A stretch of DNA of 31,890 nt, taken from M55B174 sp034716235. Its GTDB lineage: Bacteria > Patescibacteriota > Minisyncoccia > CAIUEV01 > JAHKAQ01. Under the pieces are notes generated by a model. It saw only the letters and a list, made by a program, of their open reading frames with translations. It ran no database searches and was not told where the DNA came from. The DNA lies in contig JAYEHH010000033.1 in NCBI GenBank assembly GCA_034716235.1, forward strand, positions 1-31,890, written 5' to 3'. The position numbers and the translations under genes were made by a program. Below, one piece after another: positions 8,314 to 16,038 of the stretch (its first letter is position 1; every line of letters begins with the position of its first letter).

Positions 8314-8342
8314 TTGCTTTTATTTTTTAGTTTAATTATACT
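8314..8342 (+). promoter_or_regulatory. Putative sigma-70 promoter
   Basis: TTGCTT (8314-8319), 17 bases, then TATACT (8337-8342), about 65 bases upstream of the secreted-protein ATG at 8407. The surrounding 130-base gap is otherwise plain A/T-rich sequence. Confidence 0.55.
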
Positions 8343-8406
8343 TAACTAAATTAGAGATTAGAAAATTATTGTTTTTACTTTAATAAATAAAAAATAAAAA
8401 AAAGAA

Positions 8407-9045
8407 ATGAAGAACAAAATCCTCACCATGGTATTAGCGGTGGGTTTGCTGGCGGTTTTACCGGCGGTGGCTTCTGCTAAAGATGAAAATAGTGGAGAAA
8501 GAGCTAAAATTAAAGAGGGTAAAGTGATGAGTGTAATCCCTGAAAAGGGGCTAATTGTTGTTAAGAAAAATGGTCATCTCTACAATTTCAATCTAGCCTT
8601 ATCTGATCCAAGCAAAACAGAACTGCTCAGTAAATATGGAGTTAATGTTGATTTTTTTGAGTTAGAACCGGACGATCGAATAACTTGCCGAGGCAGAAGA
8701 TTCCCTCAGTACTTTGTACCGTCTAAATGTCGAGTAGAAGTGGGTTCTCAAGACAAGCTTTATAGGGATAAGAAGGGAATTATAGTAGTAGATGTTTATG
8801 GCGTAGATCCTGTTAATAATTTAATTTATGCTGCTCATAGTTTAAATAAAGTAGATGTAACCACCATTAAGAAAGGAGACGCAAAAATTACTTACGAAGG
8901 AGAAAATAGATCTCTTAGTAAATTAGAATCTTACTGGAGATTGCATGTCAAAGGAGAATGGGACAAGAGCCAAGGTATATTTAAAAGGGTTGAGTATATT
9001 AGGATTAAACAGAAACATAAAACTGAACCAGCCTACGGGTACTAG
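8407..9045 (+). CDS. Secreted protein of unknown function, beta-rich
   Basis: The 212-residue product has a clear signal peptide: MKNK, a hydrophobic core, and ASA with cleavage likely after residue 24. The mature part begins with KIKEGKVMSVIPEKGLIVVK and later has DDRITCRGR, alternating short strands that recall small OB/DUF5666-type folds. That is a resemblance only, and I do not assign a family. Two cysteines (TCRGRR and SKCRVE) could form a disulfide. It has its own apparent promoter upstream and repeat block 2 directly downstream, so it is probably monocistronic. Its position at the end of the polysaccharide region suggests an envelope role, which is inference. Confidence 0.7.
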   Translation: MKNKILTMVLAVGLLAVLPAVASAKDENSGERAKIKEGKVMSVIPEKGLIVVKKNGHLYNFNLALSDPSKTELLSKYGVNVDFFELEPDDRITCRGRRFPQYFVPSKCRVEVGSQDKLYRDKKGIIVVDVYGVDPVNNLIYAAHSLNKVDVTTIKKGDAKITYEGENRSLSKLESYWRLHVKGEWDKSQGIFKRVEYIRIKQKHKTEPAYGY

Positions 9046-9056
9046 AAGAGAGTAGA

Positions 9057-9225
9057 AAGTGACTTGTCACCCCCGCGAAAGCGGGGGTCCCGAGCAAATT
9101 TAGGAAAAACTAATTTGATAAGGGAAAAAAGGAATCGCCAGCCAGAGGCCCGCCTAGACTCGGCGAGGCTGGCTGGTCACCCTCTGGGTGGCAATCCCAG
9201 AAATTGTCTCTGGGTGACAATCCCG
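9057..9225. repeat. Mosaic palindromic repeat block 2
   Basis: The block begins with the same bases as block 1: AGTGACTTGTC, then ACCCCCGC-gaaa-GCGGGGGT at 9069-9088, then the GAGCAAATTTAGG core. It continues through GCCCGCCTAGACTCGGCGAG and then switches to a different ending built from CACCCTCTGGGTG-type palindromes (about 9178-9220). It lacks the GCTTCGCCAAAGCTACAGC module of block 1. The ORF within is the translated repeat. Confidence 0.85.
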
Positions 9226-9255
9226 GCAAAATTTGTGTTCATCAACAATAACTAA

Positions 9256-9282
9256 CTAGCACTCCCACTTGACGAGTGCTAG
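9256..9282. promoter_or_regulatory. CIRCE operator (HrcA binding site)
   Basis: CTAGCACTC (9256-9264), a nine-base spacer and GAGTGCTAG (9274-9282) form a perfect inverted repeat that matches the CIRCE consensus (TTAGCACTC-N9-GAGTGCTAA) except for the outermost bases. HrcA represses groE and dnaK operons through this site. It precedes groEL and overlaps its promoter. A run of eight T follows, so the same stem could also act as a terminator for transcription arriving from upstream. Confidence 0.93.
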
Positions 9283-9297
9283 TTTTTTTTATATATT
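9269..9297 (+). promoter_or_regulatory. groEL sigma-70 promoter embedded in CIRCE
   Basis: TTGACG (9269-9274) spans the end of the CIRCE spacer and the first base of its right arm. After exactly 17 bases comes TATATT (9292-9297). HrcA on CIRCE would cover the -35 element. The predicted start near 9304 leaves a leader of about 70 bases. Confidence 0.8.
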
Positions 9298-9349
9298 GAA
9301 TATTACGATTAGTAATTTCAAATATATTGAAGATTACGATAAATGATTT
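9291..9349 (+). repeat. 28-nt direct repeat duplicating the groEL -10 region
   Basis: Bases 9291-9318 and 9322-9349 are direct copies with about four mismatches; both begin ATATATTGAA and share ATTACGAT. Each contains TATATT, so a second possible -10 box lies 31 bases downstream of the first. Confidence 0.7.
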
Positions 9350-9373
9350 TAATTAATAAATAATAAATCAAAA

Positions 9374-11047
9374 ATGGCTAAACAAATAAAGTTCAACGAG
9401 AAAGCTCGACAACGATTATTGTCGGGAGTTAACAAGGTTGTGGACACCGTAAAAGTAACCATAGGTCCTAAAGGAAGAAATGTTGTTTTGGATAAGGGCT
9501 TCGGATCTCCTACCATTACCAACGATGGAGTAACGATTGCTAAAGAAATTGAACTAGAAGAAAAATTTGAAAATATTGGAGCAGAATTAGTAAAAGAAGT
9601 AGCCAGTAAAACTGGTGATATTGCTGGCGATGGAACCACTACCGCTTCCATCTTAGCTCAAAAAATTACTCAAGAAGGAATGAAAAATGTTACCGCTGGA
9701 GCAAACCCCATTGCGATTAAAAAAGGAATTAGCAAGGGGATAGAAGCAGTTATTGGCGAAATTAAAAAAATGGCCAAGCCCGTTAAAAATAAATCAGAAA
9801 GAGCTCAAGTAGCCACAATTTCCGCTCAAGATGAAGAAGTGGGCAATATAATTGCCGATGCTATGGAAGAAGTGGGCAATGACGGAGTAATTACTGTTGA
9901 AGAATCTCAGACTTTTGGTTTAGAAAAAGATCTTGTAGAAGGAATGCAATTTGATAAAGGTTATATTTCTCCGTACATGATTACCGACACAGAAAGCATG
10001 GAAGCAGAGCTGAAAGATCCCGTGATTCTTATTACTGATAAGAAAATCACTTCCATCAATGAAATTTTACCTTTATTGGAAAAAGTTACCCAGTCAGGTA
10101 AAAAGGATATTGTTATTATTGCAGAAGATATTGAAGGAGAAGCGCTGGCTACTTTAGTGGTGAATAAACTTAAAGGAACCTTCAATGCTCTAGGAATCAA
10201 AGCTCCTGGTTTTGGAGATAGCCGAAAAGAAATGTTAGAAGATATTGCCATGCTGACAGGAGGATCACTTATTAGTGAAGAAAGAGGAATGAAATTGGAA
10301 AAAACAGAGTTAGGAATGCTGGGATCCTGCAGTAGAATAGTAGCCACCAAAGAAAATACGACTTTAATTTCTGGTGGTGGTAAAAAGTCAATCATTCAAA
10401 ATAGAATTACTAACATTAAAAATCAGATTAAAGAAAGTGATTCTGACTTTGATAGAGAGAAGTTAGAGGAAAGACTAGCTAAGTTAGCCGGAGGGGTAGC
10501 CGTTTTGAAAGTAGGAGCTGTTACTGAAGTAGAGCAGAAAGAAAAACAACATAGAGTAGAAGATGCATTAGAGGCTACAAAGGCAGCGGTGGTTGAAGGA
10601 GTTGTGCCCGGTGGAGGAGTAGCTTTAATTAGAAGTATCAAAGCTCTGGATAAGGTTAATGTTAAAGGAGAGGAAAAAGTAGGTCTAGATATTTTAAGAA
10701 GATCGTTAGAAGATCCTCTAAGACAAATTGCTATTAATGCGGGCAAAGAAGGATCGGTGGTAGTGGAAAAAGTAGCTCATCTTTCGGGAGATGAAGGATA
10801 TAATGCTGCTAGTGATAAATATGAAAATATGATAGAGGCAGGGATTATTGATCCTGCCAAAGTAACCCGTTCGGCTGTAGAAAATGCAGCTTCAGTAGCT
10901 TCTATGATTCTTACTACAGAAGTAGTTGTTACTGATCTTCCAGAAAAAGACGGCGCTGATGCTAGCGCAATGGCTGGAATGGGTGGCGGTATGGGTGGTA
11001 TGGGCGGAGGAATGCCAATGGGCGGAGGAATGGGTGGAATGATGTAA
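9374..11047 (+). CDS. groL: Chaperonin GroEL (Hsp60)
   Basis: At 557 residues it is slightly longer than the usual 540-550 and covers the family from end to end. Motifs seen include TIGPKGRNVVLDKGFGSPTI, the ATPase GDGTTTASILAQ, APGFGDSRK, and VVEGVVPGGGVAL. The Gly-Met-rich C-terminal tail is longer than usual, about 24 residues of GGM-type repeats. It forms the double-ring ATP-dependent folding cage in the cytoplasm. Control is by CIRCE/HrcA on its promoter. No groES precedes or follows it in this window, so the co-chaperonin must be elsewhere or absent. There is no Shine-Dalgarno. An intrinsic terminator follows directly, so it is monocistronic. Confidence 0.98.
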   Translation: MAKQIKFNEKARQRLLSGVNKVVDTVKVTIGPKGRNVVLDKGFGSPTITNDGVTIAKEIELEEKFENIGAELVKEVASKTGDIAGDGTTTASILAQKITQEGMKNVTAGANPIAIKKGISKGIEAVIGEIKKMAKPVKNKSERAQVATISAQDEEVGNIIADAMEEVGNDGVITVEESQTFGLEKDLVEGMQFDKGYISPYMITDTESMEAELKDPVILITDKKITSINEILPLLEKVTQSGKKDIVIIAEDIEGEALATLVVNKLKGTFNALGIKAPGFGDSRKEMLEDIAMLTGGSLISEERGMKLEKTELGMLGSCSRIVATKENTTLISGGGKKSIIQNRITNIKNQIKESDSDFDREKLEERLAKLAGGVAVLKVGAVTEVEQKEKQHRVEDALEATKAAVVEGVVPGGGVALIRSIKALDKVNVKGEEKVGLDILRRSLEDPLRQIAINAGKEGSVVVEKVAHLSGDEGYNAASDKYENMIEAGIIDPAKVTRSAVENAASVASMILTTEVVVTDLPEKDGADASAMAGMGGGMGGMGGGMPMGGGMGGMM

Positions 11048-11078
11048 AACAAATTTCTATTTGGACTAAAAATAAAAA

Positions 11079-11102
11079 GGCGGGATTTCTCCCGCCTTTT
11101 TT
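11079..11102 (+). terminator. Intrinsic terminator of groEL
   Basis: GGCGGGA (11079-11085) and TCCCGCC (11090-11096) enclose a TTTC loop and are followed by six T. An A-run just before the stem could make it work on both strands. Confidence 0.93.
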
Positions 11103-11122
11103 AATAAATATCTGCACGGAGC

Positions 11123-11151
11123 TTGCCAAAAGTAATATTTTTGTTTAAATA
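11123..11151 (+). promoter_or_regulatory. Putative promoter of the 68-residue gene
   Basis: TTGCCA (11123-11128), 17 bases, then TAAATA (11146-11151), about 54 bases before the ATG. Confidence 0.5.
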
Positions 11152-11204
11152 GATGTAATGTGCTAGTACCTTAGCCAAGTCAATCTTTAAAAGAGGAGGA
11201 ATTA

Positions 11205-11411
11205 ATGACAAAGTCAAAGTTGAAAAACAAGGAAGCTGGACTTTTCTCAAGAGAGTTGCTTTATTTAGTGGCGGAAACGAGAGCCCAGATAAAGCAACTG
11301 GAGCAAATAAAATTTAGGAGTAACAAAGAAGATGAGGACCTTGGAAATCTGAAACGCCTAAAAGAAGTTTTAGAAGACCAGTTCAAAAAAAGAGCAGGCC
11401 TTGAAGCTTAA
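11205..11411 (+). CDS. Small charged coiled-coil-like protein, unknown function
   Basis: The 68-residue product is rich in Lys, Glu, Leu and Arg with heptad-like spacing of hydrophobics from about residue 15 to 60, suggesting a helical hairpin or coiled coil. It has no signal peptide or cysteine. I do not recognise the family. It is well supported as a gene: a GAGGAGG Shine-Dalgarno ends about six bases before the ATG, a promoter candidate lies upstream, and a long hairpin terminator starts four bases after the stop. It is thus a compact stand-alone unit with far stronger translation signals than most neighbours. Confidence 0.75.
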   Translation: MTKSKLKNKEAGLFSRELLYLVAETRAQIKQLEQIKFRSNKEDEDLGNLKRLKEVLEDQFKKRAGLEA

Positions 11412-11414
11412 TGA

Positions 11415-11475
11415 AACCGAACCTTATTTCTCTATAGAATAATAAATAGAGAATATAAGGTTCGGTTATTTTATT
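11415..11475. terminator. Long-stem terminator between convergent genes
   Basis: AACCGAACCTTAT (11415-11427) pairs perfectly with ATAAGGTTCGGTT (11455-11467). The stem continues inward with TTCTCTAT and ATAGAGAA, leaving one bulged T and a ten-base loop. A T-rich stretch, TATTTTATTCTTTT, follows on the plus strand. It may serve both the 68-residue gene and the minus-strand gene ending at 11513. Confidence 0.85.
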
Positions 11476-11512
11476 CTTTTATAATTCCAAAATCTATAAT
11501 GCTAAAGTATTT

Positions 11513-12703
11513 CTAGAGGTTTTCGTCTGATTCTATGTGCTCAATAGCCTTTTCTAATGCTTCAAAACTATTGGTGATAACAATTTTATCTCGCATTACA
11601 AGATAGTTTAATGAAATAGAACCATCTTTTAGAAAGTTTTGGTAACGTCCTCCAGGATATTTACTGCTAGAATAGAATTCTAGAGAGTAAAGCTCAGACT
11701 CATTAACAAAATTATTAAAGAAATCTGCGTCTTCTCCCAAGAAAACAAAATTCTTTAAATCTCTAACCATATAAGCCTCCCAACGCTTTAGCACCTCTTC
11801 TGTTTTTTGGTGTTCCGGAAATTTAGATTCTAGAACAATGGTAGCTTTGGGGATTTCACTGGATGGTGTTTGAGCTAGAAAATAATAATAATTAGGAGTA
11901 AGTATTTCAGCTACATAATCAGGGACCATTAACTTTAATTCCTCTACTAATGTTTCTAAATCCAGGTTTTCACCTATTTCATCAGCAAAATTTATTTGGA
12001 CTTCTTTTTTGGTATTCTCTTTAGCTATTTCAGGGAAAGAACCCGTTAGCGTTTCTAACAAGTTAGCATTTTCCTGAAAGGTGATATATTTTTGAGTAGC
12101 GGTATTCCCTTTATTGGTAACTGTGTTTTCTTCAGAAGTTTCTTCTTCAACATCTTCTCCAGATTCTGTTTCTCCACCAATTTCTTTTGGCTCGGTTGGG
12201 CTAGAAGTTTTTGAGATAGAAGTTTCTTCAGAAACAGTAACATCGCTAGCAATTTCTTCGGGATCGGTTATTTTGTCAGCTTTATTTCTAGTAAGTAAAA
12301 ATAAAATACCAGCCGTAAGAAAAATTATAATAGTGATAGCTCCTCCAATAATAAGTATTTTTTTTGTTTCAGAATCATTTCCTTCAGAACTTTTTAATTC
12401 AGGGAACTCTTTTAGATTAAGTAACCCATTGGCTGGCTGTTCGGGAGTAACCCCTGCAGATTTTACATCAGAAGATGTTGGTTGGTCAGCCGAAGAGTCT
12501 GCAGTGGGTAAATCGGTGGGTGGTGAAATTTCTGGTTGATTCGCGGGTTGATCTGTAGGGGTAGGATTAGAACTCCCAGGAAGATCGCTCGGTGGCGGAG
12601 GAGTTGCTAGATTCTCCGATGTGGTAGCAGGACGGAAAGCTGGGTCTACCGGACTGAGATTAGAGTTTTTTAATGATTCTCTGGAGGGTGATTGGTTGTC
12701 CAT
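11513..12703 (-). CDS. Single-pass membrane protein with disordered linkers, unknown function
   Basis: The 396-residue protein has three parts. Residues 1-110 are Pro-, Ser- and Thr-rich and look disordered. One membrane helix lies at about 116-137. After an acidic Ser/Thr/Glu linker (about 140-200), a folded domain runs from about 205 to the end. That domain contains LETLTGSFPEIAKE, YYYFLAQTP and KIVITNSFEALEKAIEHI, but I recognise no family. The topology suggests a short cytoplasmic or linker N-terminus and an extracytoplasmic C-terminal domain. It is divergent from the pilus operon, so a pilus link is possible but unproven. No Shine-Dalgarno was found. Confidence 0.75.
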   Translation of the reverse strand: MDNQSPSRESLKNSNLSPVDPAFRPATTSENLATPPPPSDLPGSSNPTPTDQPANQPEISPPTDLPTADSSADQPTSSDVKSAGVTPEQPANGLLNLKEFPELKSSEGNDSETKKILIIGGAITIIIFLTAGILFLLTRNKADKITDPEEIASDVTVSEETSISKTSSPTEPKEIGGETESGEDVEEETSEENTVTNKGNTATQKYITFQENANLLETLTGSFPEIAKENTKKEVQINFADEIGENLDLETLVEELKLMVPDYVAEILTPNYYYFLAQTPSSEIPKATIVLESKFPEHQKTEEVLKRWEAYMVRDLKNFVFLGEDADFFNNFVNESELYSLEFYSSSKYPGGRYQNFLKDGSISLNYLVMRDKIVITNSFEALEKAIEHIESDENL

Positions 12704-12740
12704 AATAATTTATTTATTTTGTTTTTTATTTTATATAAAT

Positions 12741-12790
12741 GACTTTTCATTCAGAGGGTGATCATCTCAAGATAATTTTCAATTCACAAT
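12741..12790 (-). repeat. 50-nt dispersed repeat, copy A (inverted relative to copy B at 25131-25180)
   Basis: The reverse complement reads ATTGTGAATTGAAAATTATC, then TTGAGATGATCACCCTCT, and matches 25131-25180 at roughly 43 of 50 positions by eye. It overlaps the AATTCAC tandem repeat on one side. The two copies lie in unrelated intergenic gaps. Confidence 0.75.
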
Positions 12791-12805
12791 TCACAATTCA
12801 CAATT
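12781..12805. repeat. Tandem repeat of AATTCAC
   Basis: Three perfect copies of the 7-mer are followed by a partial copy AATT. The remainder of the 12704-12944 gap is A/T-rich with no other strong element. Confidence 0.85.
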
Positions 12806-12904
12806 AAGGAATATCTATAATAATTTTCAAATAAGGAATATTTTTAAAACTTTTTATAGTATACAAGTTATTTAAATTTTAGGCTAGGGGATAAATAAAT
12901 AGTG

Positions 12905-12913
12905 TGCTATTAT
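12905..12913 (+). promoter_or_regulatory. Possible extended -10 promoter of the pilus operon
   Basis: TGCTATTAT fits an extended -10 (TGn plus TATAAT-like), 31 bases before the pilB ATG. No convincing -35 box lies 17 bases upstream, so this is tentative. Confidence 0.3.
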
Positions 12914-12944
12914 ATAAAAAGAAAAATAGTTCACTAAAATAGAA

Positions 12945-14690
12945 ATGAAAACTAACAATAATCAACTCGCTCAATTTTTACTAGATTCAGGCCTGGTCAA
13001 AGAAAAAGACATTCAATCAGCTCAAAAAAATACTCCCGGAGAAAAATGGGCGGATGCTTTAGTTTCCTCGGAAAAAATTACTGATGAGCAATTAAGAAAA
13101 GCGCATGCTTATATTGCCGGAATACCGTATGTAAATTTGGAAAATGTTTTTATCCCCAAAGAAGTGCTCAGGATTATCCCAGAATCAATTGCTAGAAAGA
13201 ATAACATTGTGGCTTTCCAACAAGACAAGGGGAAATTAAAAGTGGCCATGCTGAATCCTAATGACTTACCGGTTATAGATTTTATTCGGAAAAAAACGGA
13301 GTCTAAAATTGTTCCTTGTCTAACTTCCAAGCAATCAATCCAAAAAGTATTAAATCAATATCAAAAATCTTTACAGGCAGAATTTGGAGAAATAATTGAA
13401 ACGAACTCTCAAACGGCTTTGGTAAAAAATAGTGAAAAGGAAGATCTTGAAAAAATGGCCACTGATTTACCAGTCGTAAAAATCGTTAAAACTTTAATTA
13501 AACATGCTATTCTGCAGTTAGCTAGTGATATTCATATAGAGCCCAAGGAAGATGGTATAACAATCCGATATAGAATTGACGGCATTCTCCACGACATTAT
13601 GGATCTTCCTAAGAAAATTCTTCCCTTTATTGTGGCTAGAATTAAAGTGCTTTCTAATTTAAAACTTGACGAACATCGTCTTCCTCAAGATGGACGCTTT
13701 AAAATAACCGATGATAATCTTAATGTTTCTTTTCGAGTTTCAGTTATCCCAGTGTATGGAGGTGAAAAAATTGTAATGAGAATTTTGGACGAGTCTTCTA
13801 AAGGATTTACTTTAGAACAAATAGGTATGGAGGGCAGGGGTTTAGAGTTGGTACAAGCGGCCGTGCGGAAACCCAATGGTATGATTTTAATTTCTGGTCC
13901 AACTGGAAGTGGGAAAACTACTACGTTGTACACAATAATTGATTTATTAAATTCACGGCAAATTAATATTAATACCATTGAAGATCCTATTGAATACCGA
14001 ATGTCGGGGGTTAATCAAACACAAGCGAATGCCAAAATAGGGCTTACTTTTTCTACTGGTTTAAGATCTTTACTCAGACAAGATCCAGACGTTATTATGG
14101 TAGGAGAGATTAGAGACACTGAAACGGCAGAAATTGCAGCTCACGCAGCCATGACAGGACATTTAGTTCTTTCAACCGTGCATACCAATTCAGCTGCTGG
14201 GGCATTTCCTCGGTTAATTGATATGGGAGTAGAACCTTTTTTAGTAGCTTCTACTTTAAATTTAGTAATTGCTCAACGCTTGGTTAGAAAAGTATGTCCG
14301 CATTGTGCCACCTCTTTTAAATTAGACAAAGAGCAAATAAAAACTTTAGCAAAAAAGATGGATGTTAATGCTCTAAATACTCTTTTGGAAAAGGATCCTC
14401 GTATTTCTGAAAAATCAGGAGGAGCACATTCCTTAGAAGATATAACTTTCAGAAAAGGGAAGGGCTGTGATCGTTGTGCTCAAAGTGGTTATAAAGGAAG
14501 AATCGGGGTTTTTGAAGTATTGGAAGTAGATGAAGAAATAGCTAAAATGATTACTCAAGAAAAAAGTGCAGTTGAGATTGAGGAGACAGTGAGAAATAAG
14601 GGTATGAGAAAAATGCTTGAAGATGGTTTTTTGAAAGCCGCCTTAGGGGTTACAACAATAGAAGAAGTATTGAGAGTAGCAGATGAATAA
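12945..14690 (+). CDS. pilB: Type IV pilus assembly ATPase PilB
   Basis: The 581-residue protein has the GspE/PilB layout: an N-terminal MshEN-like domain (about 1-150), then the secretion ATPase domain. Walker A, GPTGSGKTT, begins near residue 318. The Asp box RYRIDG, Walker B-region LLRQDPDVIMVGEIRD, and the His box TGHLVLSTVHTN follow. A zinc-binding cysteine tetrad is complete, CPHC near 450 and CDRC near 506. It hydrolyses ATP at the inner-membrane base to drive pilin polymerisation. It starts the operon continuing through pilC, pseudopilins and pilMNO. PilT, a prepilin peptidase and an obvious major pilin are absent here. Confidence 0.95.
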   Translation: MKTNNNQLAQFLLDSGLVKEKDIQSAQKNTPGEKWADALVSSEKITDEQLRKAHAYIAGIPYVNLENVFIPKEVLRIIPESIARKNNIVAFQQDKGKLKVAMLNPNDLPVIDFIRKKTESKIVPCLTSKQSIQKVLNQYQKSLQAEFGEIIETNSQTALVKNSEKEDLEKMATDLPVVKIVKTLIKHAILQLASDIHIEPKEDGITIRYRIDGILHDIMDLPKKILPFIVARIKVLSNLKLDEHRLPQDGRFKITDDNLNVSFRVSVIPVYGGEKIVMRILDESSKGFTLEQIGMEGRGLELVQAAVRKPNGMILISGPTGSGKTTTLYTIIDLLNSRQININTIEDPIEYRMSGVNQTQANAKIGLTFSTGLRSLLRQDPDVIMVGEIRDTETAEIAAHAAMTGHLVLSTVHTNSAAGAFPRLIDMGVEPFLVASTLNLVIAQRLVRKVCPHCATSFKLDKEQIKTLAKKMDVNALNTLLEKDPRISEKSGGAHSLEDITFRKGKGCDRCAQSGYKGRIGVFEVLEVDEEIAKMITQEKSAVEIEETVRNKGMRKMLEDGFLKAALGVTTIEEVLRVADE

Positions 14691-14753
14691 AAATTAATCT
14701 GTCAAATATGGTTGATGGGTTAATAACTAATCAATAACTAGTGATTTAGATCA

Positions 14754-15974
14754 ATGCCTTTTTATTATTATGAAGCTAAAAATTTAAAAGGAGAAAAAAC
14801 TTCTGGGACGCTGGAGACAAAAGATAAACAGAGCTTAGTTTGGGAACTTAAAAAGGATAAGTTTATTCCCACCCTGATTGAGATTAGAAAAGAAAAAAAG
14901 AACCAGTTTAAATCGTTTAATTTCTCAATTTTTAAGGGAGTCTCTTTGGTGGATAAATTAATGTTTACTCGTCATTTGGCCGTTATGGTAAAAGGAGGAG
15001 TAAGCTTGCCAGAAGCGATAGAAATGTTAGCCAATCAGGTAAAATCTCCCTATTTCCAGGTTGTTTTAAAAGCAGTTTCTAAAGATGTAAAGAAGGGTGT
15101 CCCTTTATGCGAGGCACTAGAAAATTATCCCAATATTTTCTCTCTAATCTATGTCAATATGGTAAGAGTAGGAGAGACTTTAGGGAAACTAGAAGAAGCT
15201 CTAAAGCTTTTGGCTCTTCAAATTAAAAAAGAGCATGATCTTAAGAGTAAGGTGAAGGGGGCAATGATTTATCCGGGAGTTGTGCTAGCGGCTACATTTG
15301 CCATTGGGATTGTTATGATGATTGTGGTGATTCCTAGGATTACTACCATTTTTTCTGAGTTAGAGATTGAGCTACCGTTACCTACTCGAATGATAATTTT
15401 TGCCAGTGATTTTCTGCAGAATCAACTTTTTCTATTTTTAGGCGGGGTGGCAGTGCTAGGAATTGGTATAAGATTTTTTATCAAGAGTTCTTTGGGTGGA
15501 AAAATAATCAGCTGGTTTGCATTAAAAACTCCTATAATTAAAATTATTACTATTAAAATTAATTCTGCTAGTTTTTGCCGAACTCTCTCTTCTATGCTGG
15601 ATGGAGGAGTTCCAGTGGTGAAGGCCTTAAAAATAATTTCTTTAGCAGTAGCTAATGTCCATTATTCACAAGCCATAAAAGAGGCAGCCGAAGAAGTGAA
15701 AAGAGGAGTATCCTTAAATGTTGTGCTTGGAAAAAAATCAGCTATTTTCCCTCCATTGGTAGTCCAAATGGTAAAGGTGGGAGAGAAAACTGGGATGAGT
15801 GTTTCTATACTAAAACAGTTGGCTGATTTTTACGAACAAGAAGTAGATGCGCTGACTAAAAATATGGCTTCCATTGTGGAACCGGTTTTAATGATTATCA
15901 TTGGAAGTGCGGTAGGATTTTTTGCTATTTCTATGTTGCAACCAATGTATTCAATTATGGAGCATATAGAATAG
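14754..15974 (+). CDS. pilC: Type IV pilus inner-membrane platform protein PilC
   Basis: At 406 residues it has the two-fold T2SF (GspF) domain structure. It starts MPFYYYEAKNLKGEKTSGTL, typical of PilC/GspF. The first T2SF repeat carries FTRHLAVMVKGGVSLPEA and the second FCRTLSSMLDGGVPVVKAL. There are three membrane segments, about 175-200, 220-240 and 375-400. PilC anchors PilB at the membrane and transmits ATP-driven motion to pilin subunits. It lies 63 bases after pilB in the same operon, with no promoter or terminator seen between them. Confidence 0.95.
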   Translation: MPFYYYEAKNLKGEKTSGTLETKDKQSLVWELKKDKFIPTLIEIRKEKKNQFKSFNFSIFKGVSLVDKLMFTRHLAVMVKGGVSLPEAIEMLANQVKSPYFQVVLKAVSKDVKKGVPLCEALENYPNIFSLIYVNMVRVGETLGKLEEALKLLALQIKKEHDLKSKVKGAMIYPGVVLAATFAIGIVMMIVVIPRITTIFSELEIELPLPTRMIIFASDFLQNQLFLFLGGVAVLGIGIRFFIKSSLGGKIISWFALKTPIIKIITIKINSASFCRTLSSMLDGGVPVVKALKIISLAVANVHYSQAIKEAAEEVKRGVSLNVVLGKKSAIFPPLVVQMVKVGEKTGMSVSILKQLADFYEQEVDALTKNMASIVEPVLMIIIGSAVGFFAISMLQPMYSIMEHIE

Positions 15975-16038
15975 CGGAATAATTTTTAAACCTTAAATAA
16001 AAAAATCGTTTAAATACTTTAGATCTTCAGGTTAAGCA

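Noticed and set aside
9256..9290. CIRCE read only as an intrinsic terminator of the preceding gene
   Set aside because: The stem and T-run could terminate, but the N9 spacing and exact GAGTGCTA arms before groEL make an HrcA operator the main call.
9961..11052. Three antisense ORFs inside groEL
   Set aside because: They run opposite a clear GroEL frame, have low-complexity Ile/Pro/Ser composition, and come from the sense codon pattern.
12114..12539. Antisense ORF of 141 codons across the 396-residue membrane-protein gene
   Set aside because: Ser/Val/Phe-rich, opposite the Ser/Thr/Glu linker; a mirror of low-complexity sequence with no start signals.
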